A stretch of 64,000 nucleotides of DNA from Streptomyces spectabilis (lineage in GTDB: Bacteria > Actinomycetota > Actinomycetes > Streptomycetales > Streptomycetaceae). The notes beneath the pieces are model-generated. The model had not been told where the DNA came from. It ran no database searches and was given only the letters and a program-made list of their open reading frames with translations. Below are positions 19,273-27,918 of the stretch, piece by piece (positions within the stretch are counted from its first letter, which is position 1; each line of letters starts with the position of its first letter). The stretch spans positions 2,800,501-2,864,500 of the forward strand of contig NZ_CP023690.1 of NCBI RefSeq assembly GCF_008704795.1, read 5' to 3'. The position numbers and the translations under genes are program-made.

Positions 19273-20412
19273 TCAGTTGTCGTCCTCGTCGATGAGGAAG
19301 CCGCGCATCGGGGACGGGGCCTGCTGCATCGGCGGCTGGCCCTGCGGCCGCACCGGCGCCATCGGCTGCGTCATCGCGGGCGACATCTGCTGCTGCCCGC
19401 CGTACGACGGCGCGCCCGCGGGCTGGTTGCCACCCATCGACTGGTTGCCGCCGTAGGACGGGGCACCCGCGCCGGCCGAGGCCATAGAAGGCGCCGGGGA
19501 CGGCGGCAGCGAGGCGGTCGCCGGGGTACGCGGCGGCGCGAGCGAGTCGTCGGCCTGGGTCTCCAGCTGACGCAGCTGCGACTCCAGGTAGGACTTCAGA
19601 CGCGTGCGGTACTCGCGCTCGAAGCCGCGCAGGTCCTCGACCTTGCGCTCAAGCGTGGCGCGGGCGGACTCCAGCGAGCCCATCGCGACACGGTGCTTCT
19701 CCTGCGCGTCCCGCTCCAGGGCGTCGGCCTTGGCACGGGCGTCCCGCTCCAGGCCCTCGGCGCGCGAACGGGCCTCACCCACGATCTTGTTGGCCTCGGA
19801 ACGGGCCTCGGCGATCGCCTGGTCGGCGGTCTGCTGCGCGAGCGAGAGCACACGGGCGGCGCTGTCGCCACCGGGGCCCTGGCCGGGCTGGGGCATCTGC
19901 GGACCGTGGCCGCCCATGGGACCGCCCATGGGGCCGCCCATCGAACCCTGCCCCATGGGGCCCTGGCCCATCGGACCCTGACCCATCGGACCTTGGCCCA
20001 TCGGGCCGGGACCCTGCGGACCACCCTGCGGGCCGTGCCCACTGGGGCCTGCGGGCAGCTGCGGCGCACCGCCGGGAAGCTGCGGCGGGCCGCCCATCGG
20101 GCCGCCCATCTGCTGCTGCGGCGGGACCGGCTGCGGGCCCGATATTGCGGCGGGCACGGGCGCGCCGGGACCTCGCTGGTCCTGGGGGCCACCCTCGGGG
20201 CCCTTGCGCATGTTGCCCTGCTGCTGGTTCTGCGCGGCCGCGCGCGTGGCCGCGGCCAGCTTGGCGCGCAGGTCCTCGTTCTCGCGGAGCAGGCGGGTCA
20301 GTTCGGCTTCGACCTCATCGAGGAAGGCATCGACCTCGTCCTCGTCATAGCCTTCTCGGAGGCGGACGGTCGTGAACTGCTTGTTCCGCACGTCCTCGGG
20401 GGTCAACGGCAT
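19273..20412 (-). CDS. divIVA: DivIVA polar growth coiled-coil protein (Wag31 family)
   Basis: Cytoskeletal protein of 379 residues that marks hyphal tips and directs apical wall growth in Streptomyces. The N-terminal membrane-binding domain is MPLTPEDVRNKQFTTVRLREGYDEDEVDAFLDEVE (given here in two parts: 1-18 and 19-35), followed by a first short coiled coil to about 60. A long Pro/Gly/Gln/Met linker (about 61-182) contains tandem MGQGP and PMGG repeats. The main coiled coil runs about 183-295, and a low-complexity tail ends in FLIDEDDN. ATG 20412 has GAGGTGAAG upstream. Insertion of the repetitive linker between coiled coils is typical of Streptomyces. Confidence 0.97.
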   Translation of the reverse strand: MPLTPEDVRNKQFTTVRLREGYDEDEVDAFLDEVEAELTRLLRENEDLRAKLAAATRAAAQNQQQGNMRKGPEGGPQDQRGPGAPVPAAISGPQPVPPQQQMGGPMGGPPQLPGGAPQLPAGPSGHGPQGGPQGPGPMGQGPMGQGPMGQGPMGQGSMGGPMGGPMGGHGPQMPQPGQGPGGDSAARVLSLAQQTADQAIAEARSEANKIVGEARSRAEGLERDARAKADALERDAQEKHRVAMGSLESARATLERKVEDLRGFEREYRTRLKSYLESQLRQLETQADDSLAPPRTPATASLPPSPAPSMASAGAGAPSYGGNQSMGGNQPAGAPSYGGQQQMSPAMTQPMAPVRPQGQPPMQQAPSPMRGFLIDEDDN

Positions 20413-20458
20413 CTCTTCACCTCAACGTAGTCGTCGGCATTCGGCAAGACCGTATCGT

Positions 20459-20743
20459 TCACAGCTGACTCACGACGGTGATCAGGATGTAGACGATGAT
20501 CATCAGTACGAAGAAGGACAGGTCGAGTGCCACGCCGCCGAGGCGCAGCGGCGGAATGAACCGCCGCAGGAGCTTGAGCGGTGGATCGGTGACAGTGTAG
20601 GTGGCCTCCAGAACGACCACCATCGCCTTGCCGGGTTGCCATGAGCGGGCGAACTGGAAGACGTAGTCCATGACCAGCCGGAAGATCAGCACGATGAGGA
20701 AGCACATCAGCGCGATGTAGATCACTTGCAAGACCACGCCCAT
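20459..20743 (-). CDS. YggT family membrane protein
   Basis: Small membrane protein of 94 residues with two hydrophobic helices (about 3-26 and 70-92) and the family motif TDPPLKLLRRFIPPLRLGG in the loop. It is always found between sepF and divIVA in actinomycetes, which suggests a role in division or osmotic homeostasis, though the biochemical function is unknown. ATG 20743. It lies 81 bp from sepF and 46 bp from divIVA. Confidence 0.93.
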   Translation of the reverse strand: MGVVLQVIYIALMCFLIVLIFRLVMDYVFQFARSWQPGKAMVVVLEATYTVTDPPLKLLRRFIPPLRLGGVALDLSFFVLMIIVYILITVVSQL

Positions 20744-20824
20744 GTCCGCGTTTCCCTCTCCCCTGCTTCTGGTCGCATCCGCGCTGTATCGGTCCGGTAC
20801 TGCTGCTGGCTACTGCACTGCGTC

Positions 20825-21472
20825 TCAGCTCTGGTTGAAGAACCCGCCCTCTGCGATGCGGGCCTTGTCCTCCGCCGTGACATCGACGTTAGCAGGCGAC
20901 AACAGGAACACCTTCTGCGTCACTCGCTCGATACTGCCATGCAGACCGAAGACCAGACCGGCGGCAAAGTCGACAAGTCGCTTCGCGTCGGTGTCGTCCA
21001 TCTCGGTCAAGTTCATGATCACCGGAGTGCCTTCGCGGAAGTGTTCCCCGATGGTACGGGCTTCGTTGTAGGTCCGGGGGTGAAGCGTGGTGATGCGGTA
21101 GGGCTCACGCTCGGACACGACCTTGGGCATGATCACCGGTGCGTTCTTCTCCAGGTTCTGACGTTCGGGTGTGATAGATGCCACGGGGGCGATTCGCGCC
21201 GGTCGTCCCGATTCAGCGGCGAGCGAAGCGGCTCGCGGCGCCGGGTCGCGCTGCGCCGGCGGCTGCACCACTCGTACCGATTCGTCCCGTTCCAAGTCCC
21301 GGTCCGCGAGGTGGGACTGGTGCGACTGGTGCGGTGGTTCGTGCCGCCGGCGGTCGCGCTCGGGCTCCGGCTCGGGCTCGAAATCGTCATCGGGGTCGAA
21401 GCCCCGGCCGTCGTAACCGTCGTCCTCCACGAGGCCGAGGTAGACCGCCATCTTGCGCATCGCGCCGGCCAT
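20825..21472 (-). CDS. sepF: Cell division protein SepF
   Basis: FtsZ-associated membrane anchor of 215 residues. The N-terminus [19 protein letters not shown] is an amphipathic membrane-binding helix, followed by an acidic/charged linker, and the SepF core (about 120-205) contains [27 protein letters not shown] and [19 protein letters not shown]. Actinomycetes lack FtsA and ZipA, so SepF is the main FtsZ tether. ATG 21472 is preferred over the longer frame because GGAGG lies nine bases upstream and the amphipathic helix starts there. Confidence 0.97.
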   Translation of the reverse strand: MAGAMRKMAVYLGLVEDDGYDGRGFDPDDDFEPEPEPERDRRRHEPPHQSHQSHLADRDLERDESVRVVQPPAQRDPAPRAASLAAESGRPARIAPVASITPERQNLEKNAPVIMPKVVSEREPYRITTLHPRTYNEARTIGEHFREGTPVIMNLTEMDDTDAKRLVDFAAGLVFGLHGSIERVTQKVFLLSPANVDVTAEDKARIAEGGFFNQS

Positions 21473-21597
21473 GCTCTGAGTCCTCCGCTCTGTGGTGGAT
21501 CGAGAGGTCGTCACCAACTTCCCGCGATCCACGAGTCATCCCCGCTCAGGGGCGGGGATGACCATATTTTCTGCTGTGGTCCGACTTCCTGGCGACG

Positions 21598-22317
21598 TTA
21601 CCCGAGCCCGCGTCGGACTCCGAGTACCGCTGTACCGACGCGCACATGTGTCGCACCGGCCGCAACGGCCTGTTCGAGGTCCGCACTCATACCTGCCGAG
21701 ACCATGTTCGCAGCCGGATGGGCCACGCGCAGGGCAGTCGACAAATCCATCAGCCGCTCGAACGCCGCCTGTTGCCGTCCCGCGTATTCCCCGGTGAGCG
21801 GCGCGACCGTCATCAGACCGTCGAGCCGAAGGCCGGGGGCGTCGGCCACGAGACCGGCCAACTCTTCGATTCCACCGGGGCCCACGCCACCGCGCTCCCC
21901 GCGGCCGCTCACCCCGGCGTCGAGGGCGACCTGGAGCAGGCAGCCCACCTCCCGCCCGGCCCGGACGGCCGCGGCCGAGAGCGCGGTGACGAGCTTCGGC
22001 CGGTCCACCGACTGCACCACGTCCGCGTAACCGACCACGGAACGCACCTTGTTGGTCTGCAACTGACCGACGAAGTGCCAGCTCAGCGGCAGATCCGCGC
22101 AGGCGGCGGCCTTGGGCGCCGCGTCCTGGTCGCGGTTCTCGGCGACGTGCCGGACGCCGAGCTCCGCGAGCGCGCGTACGTCGCTCGCGGGGTAGGTCTT
22201 GGTGACCACGATGAGGGTCACTTCTTCGCGCTTGCGCCCGGCGGCCACGCAGGCCGCCTCGATGCGCTGTTCCACATTCGCCAGGTTCGTGGCGAGTTCC
22301 GACTTACGGTCCGTCAT
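21598..22317 (-). CDS. YggS/PROSC family pyridoxal phosphate homeostasis protein
   Basis: PLP-binding protein of 239 residues with an alanine-racemase-like barrel. The Schiff-base Lys lies in LIVVTKTYPASD (about residue 40), with HFVGQLQTNKV, GLMTVAPLTGE and SAGMSADLEQAV as the conserved phosphate and ring contacts. It controls free PLP and amino-acid/keto-acid balance rather than catalysing a known reaction. It follows pgeF by 6 bp and precedes sepF by 125 bp, in the usual dcw order. Confidence 0.95.
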   Translation of the reverse strand: MTDRKSELATNLANVEQRIEAACVAAGRKREEVTLIVVTKTYPASDVRALAELGVRHVAENRDQDAAPKAAACADLPLSWHFVGQLQTNKVRSVVGYADVVQSVDRPKLVTALSAAAVRAGREVGCLLQVALDAGVSGRGERGGVGPGGIEELAGLVADAPGLRLDGLMTVAPLTGEYAGRQQAAFERLMDLSTALRVAHPAANMVSAGMSADLEQAVAAGATHVRVGTAVLGVRRGLG

Positions 22318-22323
22318 GCCCCA

Positions 22324-23064
22324 TCAGTCCAGCCAGACATAGCCCGCGAGCCGACCGGTGACGCGGTCGCGGCGGTACGAGAAGTGGTCACCCGACTCCA
22401 GCGTGCACACCGGCGACTGCTCCCGGTCGCGCACCCCGAGCCGCTCCAGCTGCGCGTGCACCCCGGCGGTCACGTCGACCGCCGGTGTGCCCCAGCTCGT
22501 GACGGCGTACGCCGCGGGTTCCACGGCGGCGACGTCGGCGCGCATGTCCGCGGGCACTTCGTAACAACGGCCGCAGACGGCGGGGCCGGTGCGGGCCACG
22601 ATCCGGCCGGGCTCCGCGCCCAGGTCCACCATGGCCTCGACGGCCGCGGGCACCACTCCGGCGACCATGCCCGGACGGCCCGCGTGCGCCGCGGCGACGA
22701 CGCCCGCCACCGGGTCGGCGAGGAGTACGGGAGTGCAGTCGGCGGTCAGCACCGCGAGGGCGAGACCGCGCTCGGCGGTGACGACGGCGTCGACCGCCGG
22801 AATCTCCTGGTCCGCGGGCCAGGGCCCGTCGACCACGGCGACGTCCCGGCCGTGCACCTGGTGCATCCAGACCACCCGGGCGGGGTCGACGCCCAGGGAC
22901 TTGGCCGTCAGTTCGCGGTTCCGCAGGACGGCGTCGGGGTCGTCGCCGACCGCTCCGCCGAGGTTGAGCTCTTCGTACGGAACGGCGCTCACCCCGCCCC
23001 ACCGGTCGGTGAAGGCGAAGTGCGCGCCGCTCACAGTGCTCGTTCCGGAGCTTTCGCCTATCAC
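22324..23064 (-). CDS. pgeF: Peptidoglycan editing factor PgeF (YfiH/DUF152, laccase-like fold)
   Basis: Protein of 246 residues with the YfiH copper/zinc-site residues: [27 protein letters not shown] (Cys ligand) and [14 protein letters not shown] (His). Members have been linked to purine nucleoside phosphorylase activity and to preventing incorporation of L-Ser into peptidoglycan precursors, which fits its place directly after ftsZ. The GTG start overlaps the ftsZ stop as GTGA, so translation is coupled. Which activity dominates in Streptomyces is not known. Confidence 0.93.
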   Translation of the reverse strand: MIGESSGTSTVSGAHFAFTDRWGGVSAVPYEELNLGGAVGDDPDAVLRNRELTAKSLGVDPARVVWMHQVHGRDVAVVDGPWPADQEIPAVDAVVTAERGLALAVLTADCTPVLLADPVAGVVAAAHAGRPGMVAGVVPAAVEAMVDLGAEPGRIVARTGPAVCGRCYEVPADMRADVAAVEPAAYAVTSWGTPAVDVTAGVHAQLERLGVRDREQSPVCTLESGDHFSYRRDRVTGRLAGYVWLD

Positions 23065-24287
23065 TTCAGGAAGTCCGGCACGTCCAGCTCTTCGGCCTGG
23101 CTGTCCTGGTGCAGACGGGTCGGCGGGACCTGCGGGGGCGTCACCGGGGTCGCGGGGGCCTCGTTCACCGGGGCCGGCTCGACCGGCTCCGGGGCCGGGG
23201 GCTCCTCGCGCGGGGTGACGCTGCCGAGGCCGCCGAAGGCCGGTCCCGGACGGGACGATTCGGTGGGACGGCCGGCGGGAGCGGGCTCCTCGCGCTTGCT
23301 GGAGGCCGATCCCAGGACGTTGTCCCGCTTGGCCGGCGGCTGGCCGCCGTCGAACCCGGCGGCGATGACGGTGACCCGGACCTCGTCGCCGAGCGCGTCG
23401 TCGATGACCGCGCCGAAGATGATGTTCGCCTCCGGGTGGGCCGCCTCGCTGACCAGCTGCGCCGCCTCGTTGATCTCGAACAGACCGAGGTCGGAGCCGC
23501 CGGAGATGGAGAGGAGCACACCGCGGGCGCCGTCGATGGACGCCTCCAGGAGCGGCGAGGAGATCGCCATCTCCGCGGCGGCCACCGCGCGGTCGTCGCC
23601 GCGGGCCGAGCCGATGCCCATGAGCGCCGAACCGGCCTCGGACATGACCGACTTGACGTCGGCGAAGTCGAGGTTGATCAGGCCGGGCGTGGTGATGAGG
23701 TCGGTGATGCCCTGGACGCCGGAGAGCAGGACCTGGTCGGCCGACTTGAAGGCGTCGAGCACGCTGACCTGGCGGTCCGAGATGGAGAGCAGCCGGTCGT
23801 TCGGGATGACGATGAGGGTGTCGACCTCTTCGCGGAGCTCGGCGATGCCGTCCTCCGCCTGGTTCGCGCGACGGCGGCCCTCGAAGGTGAACGGCCGGGT
23901 GACCACACCGATCGTCAGGGCGCCGAGGGAGCGCGCGATGTTGGCGACCACGGGCGCGCCGCCCGTGCCGGTGCCGCCGCCCTCACCGGCCGTGACGAAG
24001 ACCATGTCGGCCCCCTTGAGGACCTCCTCGATCTCCTCGCGGTGGTCTTCGGCGGCCTTGCGGCCGACGGCCGGGTTGGCGCCGGCGCCGAGTCCGCGGG
24101 TGAGTTCACGGCCGACGTCGAGCTTGACGTCGGCGTCGCTCATCAACAGGGCTTGCGCGTCGGTGTTGATGGCGATGAACTCGACGCCCTTGAGACCGAC
24201 CTCGATCATCCGGTTGATGGCATTGACACCACCGCCGCCGACACCGATGACTTTGATGACTGCGAGGTAGTTCTGCGGTGCTGCCAC
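23061..24287 (-). CDS. ftsZ: Cell division GTPase FtsZ
   Basis: Tubulin homologue of 408 residues that forms Z-rings and, in Streptomyces, the ladders of sporulation septa. The GTP-binding domain includes [14 protein letters not shown] near the N-terminus and the tubulin signature [10 protein letters not shown] (about 104-113); the T7 synergy loop is [12 protein letters not shown] Pro/Glu-rich linker (about 315-395) precedes the conserved C-terminal peptide [11 protein letters not shown] that binds SepF. The GTG at 24287 ([10 protein letters not shown]) matches known Streptomyces FtsZ; ATG 24323 is an alternative adding 12 residues. Coupled to pgeF by GTGA. Confidence 0.98.
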   Translation of the reverse strand: MAAPQNYLAVIKVIGVGGGGVNAINRMIEVGLKGVEFIAINTDAQALLMSDADVKLDVGRELTRGLGAGANPAVGRKAAEDHREEIEEVLKGADMVFVTAGEGGGTGTGGAPVVANIARSLGALTIGVVTRPFTFEGRRRANQAEDGIAELREEVDTLIVIPNDRLLSISDRQVSVLDAFKSADQVLLSGVQGITDLITTPGLINLDFADVKSVMSEAGSALMGIGSARGDDRAVAAAEMAISSPLLEASIDGARGVLLSISGGSDLGLFEINEAAQLVSEAAHPEANIIFGAVIDDALGDEVRVTVIAAGFDGGQPPAKRDNVLGSASSKREEPAPAGRPTESSRPGPAFGGLGSVTPREEPPAPEPVEPAPVNEAPATPVTPPQVPPTRLHQDSQAEELDVPDFLK

Positions 24288-24563
24288 GTCGAAGGCCTCT
24301 CGCCTCGAGTTACGTGTCGTCATGTCACGCTGCCGCGATACGACGACTGATGCCGAATGGGACGGTCCGAATCGCCGACCCGAACCCTAACGCTGAAGTT
24401 TAGGGTTACCAGTGTGTCTGTTCCCTGGACTCTTCCGAACAGGACACTAAGTCGACAAGTGGCGCGCGTTCAACGAACACGCCGAACCTCCCGTTTTTCT
24501 TTTCACCCTATGTGATCAGGCGTAGCAATGCCCATCCAGGGTGCTGGCCTGCGCTGATGTACG
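24288..24563 (-). promoter_or_regulatory. ftsQ-ftsZ intergenic promoter region
   Basis: A 276-bp gap before ftsZ with no gene. The homologous S. coelicolor gap holds several ftsZ promoters, one of them sporulation-specific. Here an AT-rich patch carries the inverted repeat AACCCTAA / TTAGGGTT (24383-24407), and the WhiA-type pentamer GACAC occurs at 24443-24447 on the plus strand and at 24414-24418 on the minus strand. Individual start sites cannot be placed from sequence alone. Confidence 0.6.
24383..24407. repeat. Inverted repeat in ftsZ promoter region
   Basis: AACCCTAA (24383-24390) and TTAGGGTT (24400-24407) are perfect complements separated by 9 nt. On the minus strand the half-sites could also contribute a -10 hexamer (TAAACT). 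It could be an operator or a weak RNA hairpin in longer ftsZ transcripts. Confidence 0.6.
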
Positions 24564-25355
24564 TCAACTTGCCGATGACGCGGGGGCGGTGGGGACGGTC
24601 ACGTCGAAGTGCCGTGCCTTGGGGACGGCTTTCATCAGGGCGCTCAGGGCTTCGGCCTTCATACGGCCGTTCTCGCTGCTCCCCCAGGCGACCGTGCGCC
24701 CGTCCGCCAACTCCAGCGAGATGGAGTCGTACGACCGGACCTTGACGGCGGTGGTGTCCCCGGCCACGGCGCCGGGCAGGTCCGTGGCCACCCGGACCGC
24801 CTCCCGGCGCAGCCGGTCGGGGCCGAAGCGGCGCAGGCTGGCGGCCGCGTCGCCGGACTGATGCGGTGTCAGGACCAGGAGGGGGGTGCCCTTCGGGGCC
24901 TTGTCGACCGTGGCGAAGCGCACACCCTTGGCGTCCACTTCGACGAACTTTCCGCCCTTTTCGATGAGCAGGGCGGGGGTGCGCTCGGTCACCTTCAGTG
25001 TGATTCCGTGGGGCCAGTCGCGGATGACGTCAACCGAGTCAATACGGGGCAATTTCCTCCGCAGCCGCTCCTCGACGGCGTCGGAGTCGACCGAAATCAG
25101 CGGTCCGCCGCCGCGGATGCCCGCCGCCTCGCGCACCTGGTCCGGCTTGAGGACCACGGTCCCGGTCGCCGTCACCCGCTCCACGCGCAGCCAGGAGGAG
25201 CCGTAGAGCACCCAGACCGCGGCCCCGCCGAGGACGCACAGCAGGGCCCCGACGAGGAGCAGGGTGCGCGACTTCGGCAGCCGGGGGCGGCGCGAGCGCG
25301 GGCGGGGCGGGCCGGACTTGGGCCCCTGCCGTTCGGCGGTCTTCTGTCCGGCCAC
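24564..25355 (-). CDS. ftsQ: Cell division protein FtsQ
   Basis: Bitopic membrane protein of 263 residues: basic N-terminus, one helix (about 30-52, TLLLVGALLCVLGGAAVWVLY), then the extracellular POTRA domain (about 55-125, WLRVERVTATGTVVL) and FtsQ beta domain. It bridges cytosolic and periplasmic-side divisome proteins with FtsL/DivIC. GTG 25355 is supported by AGGGGAG just upstream; the longer frame overlaps murG. It lies 14 bp after murG. Confidence 0.95.
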   Translation of the reverse strand: MAGQKTAERQGPKSGPPRPRSRRPRLPKSRTLLLVGALLCVLGGAAVWVLYGSSWLRVERVTATGTVVLKPDQVREAAGIRGGGPLISVDSDAVEERLRRKLPRIDSVDVIRDWPHGITLKVTERTPALLIEKGGKFVEVDAKGVRFATVDKAPKGTPLLVLTPHQSGDAAASLRRFGPDRLRREAVRVATDLPGAVAGDTTAVKVRSYDSISLELADGRTVAWGSSENGRMKAEALSALMKAVPKARHFDVTVPTAPASSAS

Positions 25356-25369
25356 GCTCCCCTGCCTTC

Positions 25370-26464
25370 TCACGCGCTGCGGCGTGACGCAATCGCCTCG
25401 TGCACCATGCCGACGAGCAGGTCGTCGGCGTCCCTGCGGCCGAACTCCGAGGCGGCACGGGACATCTCGTACAGCCGGTGCGGGTCGGCGAGCACGGGCA
25501 GCACCTGGGACTGGACCCATTCGGGCGTCAGTTCCGCGTCGTCGACCAGCAGTCCGCCGCCCGCCTTGACCACCGGCTGGGCGTTGAGCCGCTGTTCGCC
25601 GTTGCCGATGGGCAGCGGGACGTAGGCGGCCGGGAGCCCGACGGCGGAGAGTTCGGCGACGGTCATCGCGCCCGCGCGGCAGAGCATCATGTCCGCCGCC
25701 GCGTACGCGAGGTCCATCCGGTCCACGTACGGTACCGGGATGTAGGGCGGCATTCCGGGCATGTTCTCGACGTACGGCAATTCGTTCTTCGGGCCGACGG
25801 CGTGCAGGATCTGGATGCCCGCGCGCTGCAGGACCGGCGCGGCCTGCTGGACGACCTCGTTCAGGCGCCGGGCGCCCTGGGAGCCGCCGGAGACCAGGAG
25901 GGTGGGCAGGTTCGGGTCCAGGCCGAAGGCGTCCCGGGCCTCCGGGCGCACCTTGGCGCGGTCCAGCATGGCGATGGCGCGGCGCAGCGGGATGCCGATG
26001 TAGCGCGAGCCGCGCAGCTTGCTGTCCGGCGTGGAGACCGCGACGGCCGCCGCGTACCGGGAGCCGATCTTGTTGGCCAGGCCGGGGCGCGCGTTGGCCT
26101 CGTGCACCACGATCGGCACGCCGCGGCGCTTGGCGGCGAGGTAGCCGGGCAGGGCCACGTAGCCGCCGAAGCCGACGACGCAGTCCGCCTTGGTGCGCTC
26201 CAGGATCTGCTCGGCCGCCTTGATGGTGCCGCGCAGCCGCCCGGGCACCGTGATCAGCTCGGGCGTGGGCTTGCGCGGCAGGGGGACGGCGGGGATCAGG
26301 GCGAGTTCGTAACCGCGCTCGGGTACGAGTCGGGTCTCGAGGCCGCGCTCCGTGCCGAGGGCCGTGATGCCCACGGTCGGGTCCTGCCTGCGCAGGGCGT
26401 CTGCGAGGGCAAGCGCGGGCTCGATGTGGCCGGCGGTCCCCCCGCCGGCGAGTACGACATGCAC
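25370..26464 (-). CDS. murG: Lipid II synthase MurG (undecaprenyl-PP-MurNAc-pentapeptide GlcNAc transferase)
   Basis: Membrane-associated glycosyltransferase (GT28) of 364 residues that converts lipid I to lipid II using UDP-GlcNAc. The N-terminal glycine loop is VVLAGGGTAGHIEPAL, the second is LLVSGGSQGARRLNE, and the UDP-binding acidic patch is CRAGAMTVAELSAVGLP near residue 270, with PIGNGEQRLNAQPV following. Start is GTG 26464. It sits between ftsW (6 bp gap) and ftsQ. Confidence 0.98.
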   Translation of the reverse strand: MHVVLAGGGTAGHIEPALALADALRRQDPTVGITALGTERGLETRLVPERGYELALIPAVPLPRKPTPELITVPGRLRGTIKAAEQILERTKADCVVGFGGYVALPGYLAAKRRGVPIVVHEANARPGLANKIGSRYAAAVAVSTPDSKLRGSRYIGIPLRRAIAMLDRAKVRPEARDAFGLDPNLPTLLVSGGSQGARRLNEVVQQAAPVLQRAGIQILHAVGPKNELPYVENMPGMPPYIPVPYVDRMDLAYAAADMMLCRAGAMTVAELSAVGLPAAYVPLPIGNGEQRLNAQPVVKAGGGLLVDDAELTPEWVQSQVLPVLADPHRLYEMSRAASEFGRRDADDLLVGMVHEAIASRRSA

Positions 26465-26470
26465 CGAAAT

Positions 26471-27793
26471 TCACCGCTCTCCGGACGAGCGCGCCTTGAC
26501 GCGCCGTCGCATCGTGTTCCATCTCACCCGAGGTTGCCGCATGGCCAGGGCCGCCTTCGCCGCGGGGTCCTGTCGCGCGAAGGCGATGAGGAGTCCGACG
26601 GCGAACATGGTCGGCAGCAGGGCTGAGCCTCCGTAGGAGAACAGCGGGAGCGGGACACCGGCGATCGGCAGCAGGCCGAGCACCGCACCGATGTTGACCA
26701 CGGCCTGGGCCGTGATCCAGGTGGTCACACCTCCCGCGGCGTACCTCACGAAGGGGTCCTCCGTGCGTCCGGCCACGCGGATACCCGCATAGCCTAGAGC
26801 CGCGAACAGGGCGAGCACCGACAGCGTCCCCGCGAGACCGAGTTCCTCACCGGTGATGGCGAAGATGAAGTCGGTGTGCGGTTCGGGTAGTTGACCCCAT
26901 TTTTCCACACTCGCGCCCAGTCCGGAACCGAAGAATCCGCCCGAGGCGAGGGCGTAGATGCCGTGCACGGCCTGCCAGCAGGAGTCGCCGGGGCCCGGCT
27001 CGGTCGCGCCGATGCACTCCAGGCGCGCCATGCGGTTGGGGCTCGTCTTGATGAGGATCACACCGAGGAGGGCCGCGATGCTCAGCACGCCCGCGAACAG
27101 CCGCGTGGGCGCCCCCGCCAGCCAGAGCAGCCCGAACAGGATCGCGGTGAGGATGATCGCCGTGCCCATGTCGCCGCCCAGCATGATCAGGCCGAGCAGC
27201 ATGAAGGTGACGGGCACGAGCGGCACCAGCATGTGCTTCCACTGGGTGAGCAGCCGCTTGTCCTGTTTGCGGGCCAGCAGGTCGGCGCCCCAGAGCACGA
27301 GGGCGAGCTTGCCGAACTCACTGGGCTGGAGCTGGAACGGACCCCCCAAATAGATCCAGTTCTGATTGCCGTTGACGCTGCGCCCTATCCCCGGGATCTG
27401 GACGAGGACCATCAGGAAGACGGACCCCGCGAGGATCGGGTAGGACAGCGCCCGGTGCAGTTTGACCGGCATCCGCATGGCGACGAGCAGCAGCGTGCTG
27501 CCGAGCACCGCGGCGACGAACTGCTTGCGGAAGAAGTACGAGGCGGGCAGGTTCAGCTGCAGCGCCTGGATCATCGACGCCGAGTAGACCATCACCAGGC
27601 CCAGGGCGGTGATCAGCAGCGCGGCGCCGAAGATCAGGTAGTAGGCGGTCAGCGGCCGGTCCCAGGCCCGCCGGGCCCTGACGTAGAGCCGTCGTACGGG
27701 GCTCTCGCGCGGCACCGGTGTGCTGCGCGGACGGGCCGGCCGTTTCGGCGTACGCGGGACACGGGGCGTACGGACCGGGGCGCGCCCGGCCAT
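26471..27793 (-). CDS. ftsW: Septal peptidoglycan glycosyltransferase FtsW (SEDS family)
   Basis: Multipass SEDS protein of about 440 residues that polymerises lipid II with its partner FtsI. Ten hydrophobic helices follow a basic N-terminus. Conserved parts include LVMVYSASMIQAL, NGNQNWIYLGGPFQLQPSEFG (split: NGNQNWIYLGG and QPSEFGKLAL) and the SEDS region FIFAITGEELGLAGT with a catalytic-type Glu, ending in LPLFSYGGSAL. The start is uncertain: ATG 27793 is used, but an in-frame GTG at 27877 would add 28 residues; neither has a strong Shine-Dalgarno. Flanked by murD and murG. Confidence 0.95.
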   Translation of the reverse strand: MAGRAPVRTPRVPRTPKRPARPRSTPVPRESPVRRLYVRARRAWDRPLTAYYLIFGAALLITALGLVMVYSASMIQALQLNLPASYFFRKQFVAAVLGSTLLLVAMRMPVKLHRALSYPILAGSVFLMVLVQIPGIGRSVNGNQNWIYLGGPFQLQPSEFGKLALVLWGADLLARKQDKRLLTQWKHMLVPLVPVTFMLLGLIMLGGDMGTAIILTAILFGLLWLAGAPTRLFAGVLSIAALLGVILIKTSPNRMARLECIGATEPGPGDSCWQAVHGIYALASGGFFGSGLGASVEKWGQLPEPHTDFIFAITGEELGLAGTLSVLALFAALGYAGIRVAGRTEDPFVRYAAGGVTTWITAQAVVNIGAVLGLLPIAGVPLPLFSYGGSALLPTMFAVGLLIAFARQDPAAKAALAMRQPRVRWNTMRRRVKARSSGER

Positions 27794-27918
27794 CAGCGCC
27801 GCCCCAGACCGGCGCACGGCCGTACCCGGCAACGCCCCCACACCCACAACGCCGACGCTTTCACGTGCCCTCCTCACGGTGCCGGGTGCCTGACGACGGC
27901 GCCCATCCCGGGCCCGTG

